This document shows positions 61,401 to 64,000 of a stretch of 64,000 bases of DNA, in pieces. The stretch covers positions 25,282 through 89,281 of the forward strand of contig NZ_JAGXJN010000038.1 in assembly GCF_019091455.1 (NCBI RefSeq), read 5' to 3'. This DNA comes from Chitinophaga sp. GbtcB8. GTDB lineage: Bacteria > Bacteroidota > Bacteroidia > Chitinophagales > Chitinophagaceae. Made by a program: the position numbers and the translations under genes. The notes under the pieces are model-generated. The model saw only the letters and a program-made list of their open reading frames with translations, ran no database searches and was not told the DNA's origin. Each line of letters opens with the position of its first letter. Within the stretch, counting starts at the first letter, position 1.

Positions 61401-62498
61401 TCACAATACTATTTCTACGATCTTCGTTGGCTCCATATTGGCATTGCGCATGGCTATGCTGCGGGCAGCATTACCGGCAAATTCAATGAACGCATTTTTC
61501 GTGATCTCATCTTTGCCTACCATTACCGGCTCGCCTTCATCACCGCCTTCGCGGATGCTTTGCACCAGGGGTACCTGTCCCAGGAAAGGAATTTCCATAT
61601 CTTCTGCCAGGCGTTTACCACCGTCTTTTCCAAAAATGTAATATTTGTTATTGGGCAGCTCTGCCGGTGTGAAGTAGGACATGTTCTCCACCAAACCAAT
61701 GATGGGTACATTCACCTGCTGGCCATTGAACATCATGATGCCTTTTTTAGCATCGGCCAGGGCTACGTCCTGCGGGGTGGTTACAATCACTGCGCCGGTA
61801 ACCGGAACGGTTTGTACCAGCGTCAGGTGAATATCGCCGGTGCCGGGCGGCATATCAATTACCAGGTAATCCAGATCGCCCCAGTATACATCCGTAATAA
61901 ACTGGCGCAGTGCGCTGCTGGCCATGGGGCCGCGCCAAACCACGGCCTGCTTTTCATCTATCAGCAACCCGATAGACATCAGCTTAATACCGTATTTTTC
62001 CAGCGGCACTATCATGCCTTTACCATCCACATTAGTCATTAAAGGCCTTTCACCACGTACGCCAAACATAATGGGTACAGAGGGGCCGTAAATATCGGCA
62101 TCCATCAACCCCACGGTGGCGCCGCCTTCTGCCAGGGCCAGCGCCAGGTTGGCCGCTACAGTGGATTTACCTACGCCGCCTTTACCGGAAGCTACTACAA
62201 TAATATTTTTAACGTTAGGCAATACAGCTCTGCCGTCTTTACGGTTAGAGTTTACGTTGGCGGTCATATTCACCTGCACCTGCGCCTCTTTGCTCACCAT
62301 CAGGTGGATGGCGGTGATACAGGCGTTGCGGATCATATCTTTCAGCGGGCAGGCGGGCGTGGTAAGTACTACGGTAAATGTTACTTTATTGCCGTCTATC
62401 TCTATGTCTTTCACCATGTTCAGTGTTACCAGGTCTTTGCCAAGGTCCGGTTCTTCTACATTGCTCAAAGCCTGTAACACCTGCTCTTTTGTGATCAT
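61401..62498 (-). CDS. Mrp/ApbC-type P-loop ATPase, Fe-S cluster carrier family
   Basis: 365 residues. An N-terminal MIP18/DUF59 domain (about 1-80) with TTPACPLKDMI precedes the P-loop domain: deviant Walker A SGKGGVGKSTVAANL (about 104-118), LMDADIYGPSVP, YLVIDMPPGTGD (Walker B) and VTTPQDVALADA. The classical CxxC between ENMSYF and the IFG-x-x-GG motif is absent: the stretch reads TPAELPNNKYY. That pair holds the bridging cluster in E. coli Mrp, so this protein must bind a cluster otherwise (possibly at Cys 50 and others) or act differently. Confidence 0.92.
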   Translation of the reverse strand: MITKEQVLQALSNVEEPDLGKDLVTLNMVKDIEIDGNKVTFTVVLTTPACPLKDMIRNACITAIHLMVSKEAQVQVNMTANVNSNRKDGRAVLPNVKNIIVVASGKGGVGKSTVAANLALALAEGGATVGLMDADIYGPSVPIMFGVRGERPLMTNVDGKGMIVPLEKYGIKLMSIGLLIDEKQAVVWRGPMASSALRQFITDVYWGDLDYLVIDMPPGTGDIHLTLVQTVPVTGAVIVTTPQDVALADAKKGIMMFNGQQVNVPIIGLVENMSYFTPAELPNNKYYIFGKDGGKRLAEDMEIPFLGQVPLVQSIREGGDEGEPVMVGKDEITKNAFIEFAGNAARSIAMRNANMEPTKIVEIVL

Positions 62499-62632
62499 AA
62501 AAAGTTGTTAAATTTGATTCCAGACTGCAAAGTTAACCTAATCGGGGGTTAATTTGGGCTATAAATTATAGTTTTTGTCAATGTGGTCATAAGCAATGGA
62601 ACATTTGACAATTTCTTTTATCTTAGGACCAC

Positions 62633-63280
62633 ATGCGAAAGATTAGTTCCTACATACTGTTATTCTTTTTCTTATTATCTCCCTTCCTGCTGAAAGCGCA
62701 ATTCACGCAGTTCAAAGACAGTATTATCCAGATCTCCGGTATTACTATGACGGCAGACAGCCTGCGGGCCATTCCGGCAGTAAGCGTGGTAATAAGAGGC
62801 CAGGGCCGGGGTACCATCTCCAATAGCCAGGGTGTATTTTCCATTGTGGCGTTTAAAGGAGATACCTTGTCGTTCACAGCGGTAGGTTTCAAAAGGAAAG
62901 TGTTCCGCATACCTACTGACCTGAAAGGCAATAATTTTTCCATAATACAGCTGATGGTGGAGGATACTACTTACCTGCCGGTAACCATCATTAAGCCCTA
63001 CCCCACCAAAGAAGAATTTGAAAAAGCTTTCATTGGCGATGATATACCCGATGATGAATATGAAATAGCCCGTAAGAATACGGATGCCGCCAGAATGCGG
63101 GCCCTGGCGCGTTATTTGCCGGTGGACGGGCGTGAGGCGTCGAACATGTACATGAAAAAACAGGCGCAATCCCTCTATTACGCCGGGCAGCAGCCACCCC
63201 AGAATATCTTTAACCCGCTGGCCTGGGCACAATTCATACAGGCCTGGAAACGGGGCGATTTCAAAAGAAAAGACGATTAG
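62633..63280 (+). CDS. Secreted carboxypeptidase-regulatory-like domain protein
   Basis: 215 residues with a signal peptide (YILLFFFLLSPFLLKAQ). A CarboxypepD_reg-like beta-sandwich covers about 30-115 (ISGITMTADSLRAIPAVSVV, RGTISNSQGVFSIVAFKGD, LSFTAVGFKRKVF), like the domain that begins SusC proteins but without a barrel. The charged tail (PYPTKEEFEKAFIGDD, NIFNPLAWAQFIQAWKRGDF) is common in short Bacteroidota envelope proteins of unknown role. It is divergent from mrp across 134 bp. Confidence 0.85.
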   Translation: MRKISSYILLFFFLLSPFLLKAQFTQFKDSIIQISGITMTADSLRAIPAVSVVIRGQGRGTISNSQGVFSIVAFKGDTLSFTAVGFKRKVFRIPTDLKGNNFSIIQLMVEDTTYLPVTIIKPYPTKEEFEKAFIGDDIPDDEYEIARKNTDAARMRALARYLPVDGREASNMYMKKQAQSLYYAGQQPPQNIFNPLAWAQFIQAWKRGDFKRKDD

Positions 63281-63282
63281 TT

Positions 63283-63395
63283 AATGTGCAGATATGCAAA
63301 TATGCAGATGGGCAGATGGATTGACATTTGCAAAAATGTTTGTACCTGAAATTTTCTCATATTTGCACATCTGCACATTTGCATATCTGGACATT
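63283..63395. repeat. Intergenic inverted repeat, word TGCAAATATGCAGATG
   Basis: The left arm (63283-63319) runs GTGCAGATATGCAAATATGCAGATG. The right arm (63358-63395) is the complementary run. The centre contains a small ACATTT/AAATGT hairpin (63324-63339). It begins 3 nt after the preceding stop codon and ends 27 nt before the next start. Confidence 0.85.
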
Positions 63396-63421
63396 GTTAT
63401 CGAACACTAAAACAAAAACGC

Positions 63422-64000
63422 ATGCAACAAATAGCTGTTATTGGCGCCGGAACTATGGGAAACGGCATAGCCCACGTATTTGCACAGCATAATTATAAAG
63501 TAAACCTGATAGATGTTTCTGCGCCTGCGCTGGAAAAAGCCTTGGGCGTTATCGGGAAAAACCTGGACCGGCAGGTGGCCAAAGGCAGCATTAACGAAAT
63601 CGTGAAAACCGAAACCCTGCAAAACATTACTACCTATACTTCCCTTGCAGACGGTGTTAAGAACGCAGGGCTGGTAGTAGAAGCAGCCACGGAAAACATT
63701 ACCCTGAAACTGAAAATATTTGCAGAGCTGGACCAGCACGCGCCGGCAGATGCGATACTGGCCACCAATACCTCCTCTATTTCCATTACCCGCATTGCTG
63801 CAGCCACCAAAAGGCCGGAGAAAGTAATAGGCATGCACTTTATGAATCCCGTACCGGTTATGAAACTGGTAGAGGTCATTAACGGTTATGCTACGGATGC
63901 GGAAGTTACCCGCACCATTGTAACGCTGTCTGAAAAGCTGGAGAAAGTGCCCTGCGTGGTGAATGATTACCCGGGCGTTATTGCTAACCGCATCCTGGTG
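63422..64000 (+). CDS. 3-hydroxyacyl-CoA (3-hydroxybutyryl-CoA) dehydrogenase, cut by window edge
   Basis: The frame is open from the ATG at 63422 through the window end (193 residues). The NAD-binding fold starts MQQIAVIGAGTMGNGIAHVF (GxGxxG), then VNLIDVSAPALEKAL, LVVEAATENITLKLKIF, ATNTSSISITRIA and the catalytic His in VIGMHFMNPVPVMKLVEV. VNDYPGVIANRILV leads into the C-terminal domain outside the window. The family oxidises 3-hydroxyacyl-CoA to 3-ketoacyl-CoA in fatty-acid and butanoate metabolism; the MQQIAVIGAGTMG start suits the stand-alone PaaH/HbdA type. The 5' end is complete. Confidence 0.95.
   Translation, partial: MQQIAVIGAGTMGNGIAHVFAQHNYKVNLIDVSAPALEKALGVIGKNLDRQVAKGSINEIVKTETLQNITTYTSLADGVKNAGLVVEAATENITLKLKIFAELDQHAPADAILATNTSSISITRIAAATKRPEKVIGMHFMNPVPVMKLVEVINGYATDAEVTRTIVTLSEKLEKVPCVVNDYPGVIANRILV

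Overview
The window looks like chromosome from a soil or rhizosphere Bacteroidota, most likely Chitinophagaceae (Chitinophaga-like). Support: three SusC/SusD outer-membrane pairs, two hybrid two-component regulators (HTCS) with extracellular propellers and AraC output domains, many secreted glycosidases, promoters of the Bacteroidota type (TTTG, 19 nt, TAnnTTTG), and almost no Shine-Dalgarno sites. The taxon is inferred from gene content, not from a marker gene.

Region 1 (1-16.3 kb) is a polysaccharide utilisation locus (PUL). A cut-off glycosidase-like gene and a GH95 alpha-L-fucosidase-type gene run leftwards. An HTCS regulator, a 35-residue membrane peptide, a GH31 alpha-xylosidase-like enzyme with a PA14 insert, a SusC gene broken by one frameshift, SusD and a surface lipoprotein run rightwards. 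Fucosidase plus xylosidase suggests fucosylated xyloglucan oligosaccharides. A 20-bp terminator hairpin closes it. A lone FtsX/MacB-type permease follows (16.4-18.7 kb).

Region 2 (18.9-34.6 kb) is a second PUL. A leftward run of GH31, a 41-residue membrane peptide, SusC, SusD, a Tat-signal five-bladed-propeller glycosidase and a GH106 rhamnosidase-like enzyme is divergent from a second HTCS. A rhamnose-containing plant glycan is the likely target.

Region 3 (34.6-38 kb) is housekeeping: tRNA-Gly(GCC), a small membrane protein, a GT2 glycosyltransferase, a sensor kinase and tRNA-Leu(GAG). Region 4 (38-42.2 kb) is a lower-GC set of NAD(P)-binding protein, MFS exporter and FAD monooxygenase, divergent from an AraC-type regulator. 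Region 5 (42.3-44.9 kb) is gene-poor, with small unknown proteins, a truncated PepSY gene and a possible coding remnant.

Region 6 (44.9-51.3 kb) holds a DUF2130 protein, a HAD phosphatase, a DUF4136 lipoprotein with a beta-barrel partner, a glutaryl-CoA dehydrogenase/ApbE pair and a YciI-like protein. Region 7 (51.4-57 kb) is a DeoR-type regulator followed by a third SusC/SusD pair. Region 8 (57-64 kb) has pyrF, a secreted sugar isomerase-like protein, a Tat-signal Gfo/Idh/MocA oxidoreductase, a PaiB-like protein, an Mrp-type ATPase, a carboxypeptidase-regulatory-like protein and a cut-off 3-hydroxyacyl-CoA dehydrogenase.

The most unusual feature runs across the window. At least six intergenic gaps carry 100-210 bp inverted repeats whose arms are runs of short degenerate words, with a different word at each locus (ATTACGAATT, GCTTAACGCT, CCATGGACCATAG, CTACGATCT, AAATGTAAAATTTT, TGCAAATATGCAGATG). 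One gap also has an 11-nt periodic degenerate tandem array. I know of no named element family that describes these.
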